The notes under the pieces: model-generated
Seen by the model: only the letters and a program-made list of their open reading frames with translations
The model's database searches: none
Told to the model about the DNA's origin: nothing
NCBI GenBank assembly: GCA_041629655.1
Contig: JBFKMV010000154.1
Span: 1-12,774, forward strand
Origin: JBFKMV01 sp041629655
GTDB lineage: Bacteria > Acidobacteriota > Polarisedimenticolia > Polarisedimenticolales > Polarisedimenticolaceae
DNA length: 12,774 bases
Direction of reading: 5' to 3'
Shown: piece after piece, positions 12,633 through 12,774 of the stretch
Numbering within the stretch: position 1 is the stretch's first letter
Layout of the letters: each line of letters begins with the position of its first letter
Translations under genes and position numbers: made by a program

Positions 12633-12774
12633 TTACTCCAGGATGTCGGTGACCGTACCGGCCCCGACCGTCCGGCCGCCCTCGCGGATCGCGAAGCGCA
12701 GCCCCTTGTCCATCGCGATCGGCGTGATCAGCTCGATCTCCAGCGTCACGTTGTCCCCGGGCATCACCATCTCC
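12633..12774 (-). CDS. tuf: Elongation factor Tu, C-terminal end (partial)
   Basis: Only the last 46 codons and a TAA stop lie in the window; the 5' part runs off the right edge. The residues match the third beta-barrel domain of EF-Tu: a PGDNV motif, then LEIELITPIAMD, then RFAIREGGRTVGAG and the terminal VTDILE. EF-Tu is the cytosolic GTPase that delivers aminoacyl-tRNA to the ribosomal A site, and this domain contacts tRNA and EF-Ts. The GTPase domain is not visible here. Its position directly upstream of rpsJ is the common str-S10 arrangement, in which tuf is the last gene of the rpsL-rpsG-fusA-tuf cluster. Identification is firm from the signature alone. Whether the genome has a second tuf copy cannot be judged. 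Confidence 0.96.
   Translation of the reverse strand, partial: EMVMPGDNVTLEIELITPIAMDKGLRFAIREGGRTVGAGTVTDILE

Overview
This window is a core chromosomal segment from a high-GC bacterium. It carries the S10-spc ribosomal-protein cluster, with every gene on the minus strand, so the biological order runs from the right end (about 12774) to the left end (1). The order is tuf (3' end), rpsJ, rplC, rplD, rplW, rplB, rpsS, rplV, rpsC, rplP, rpmC, rpsQ, rplN, rplX, rplE, rpsN (zinc type), rpsH, rplF, rplR, rpsE, rpmD, rplO, secY, adk, map, infA, rpmJ (5' part). This is the ancestral bacterial order. Nearly all of the sequence is coding. The large plus-strand open frames are antisense shadows produced by high GC at third codon positions.

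Layout: 12633-12774 holds the end of EF-Tu, the last gene of a str-type cluster. A 111-bp spacer leads into the S10 group (rpsJ to rpsQ, 12521 to 7406), followed by the spc group (rplN to rplO, 7375 to 3213). SecY, adenylate kinase, methionine aminopeptidase, IF-1 and L36 complete the window. Most spacers are 3-37 bp. Five junctions are 4-base stop/start overlaps: rplD/rplW, rpsE/rpmD, rpmD/rplO, rplO/secY and adk/map. Only three spacers stand out: tuf-rpsJ (111 bp), rplR-rpsE (98 bp, with three inverted repeats) and secY-adk (48 bp, with a good extended -10 promoter motif).

The genes act together to build the translation machine and couple it to export. Nearly all 30S and 50S proteins here bind rRNA. 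EF-Tu and IF-1 serve elongation and initiation, MetAP trims nascent N-termini, SecY is the export channel and Adk balances adenylate pools. S14, L36 and adenylate kinase all keep four-ligand zinc sites.

Organism: the GC-rich codon use, conserved gene order, zinc-type S14 and the wording of S3 and S19 fit a high-GC bacterium. My impression is something Acidobacteriota-like, but this is a low-confidence guess from memory of these families. I see no mobile element, CRISPR array, tRNA, rRNA or defence system, and no undescribed multi-gene system. The points worth a second look are small: regulatory spacers, an atypical L24 KOW motif, an enlarged SecY loop and an ambiguous S5 start.
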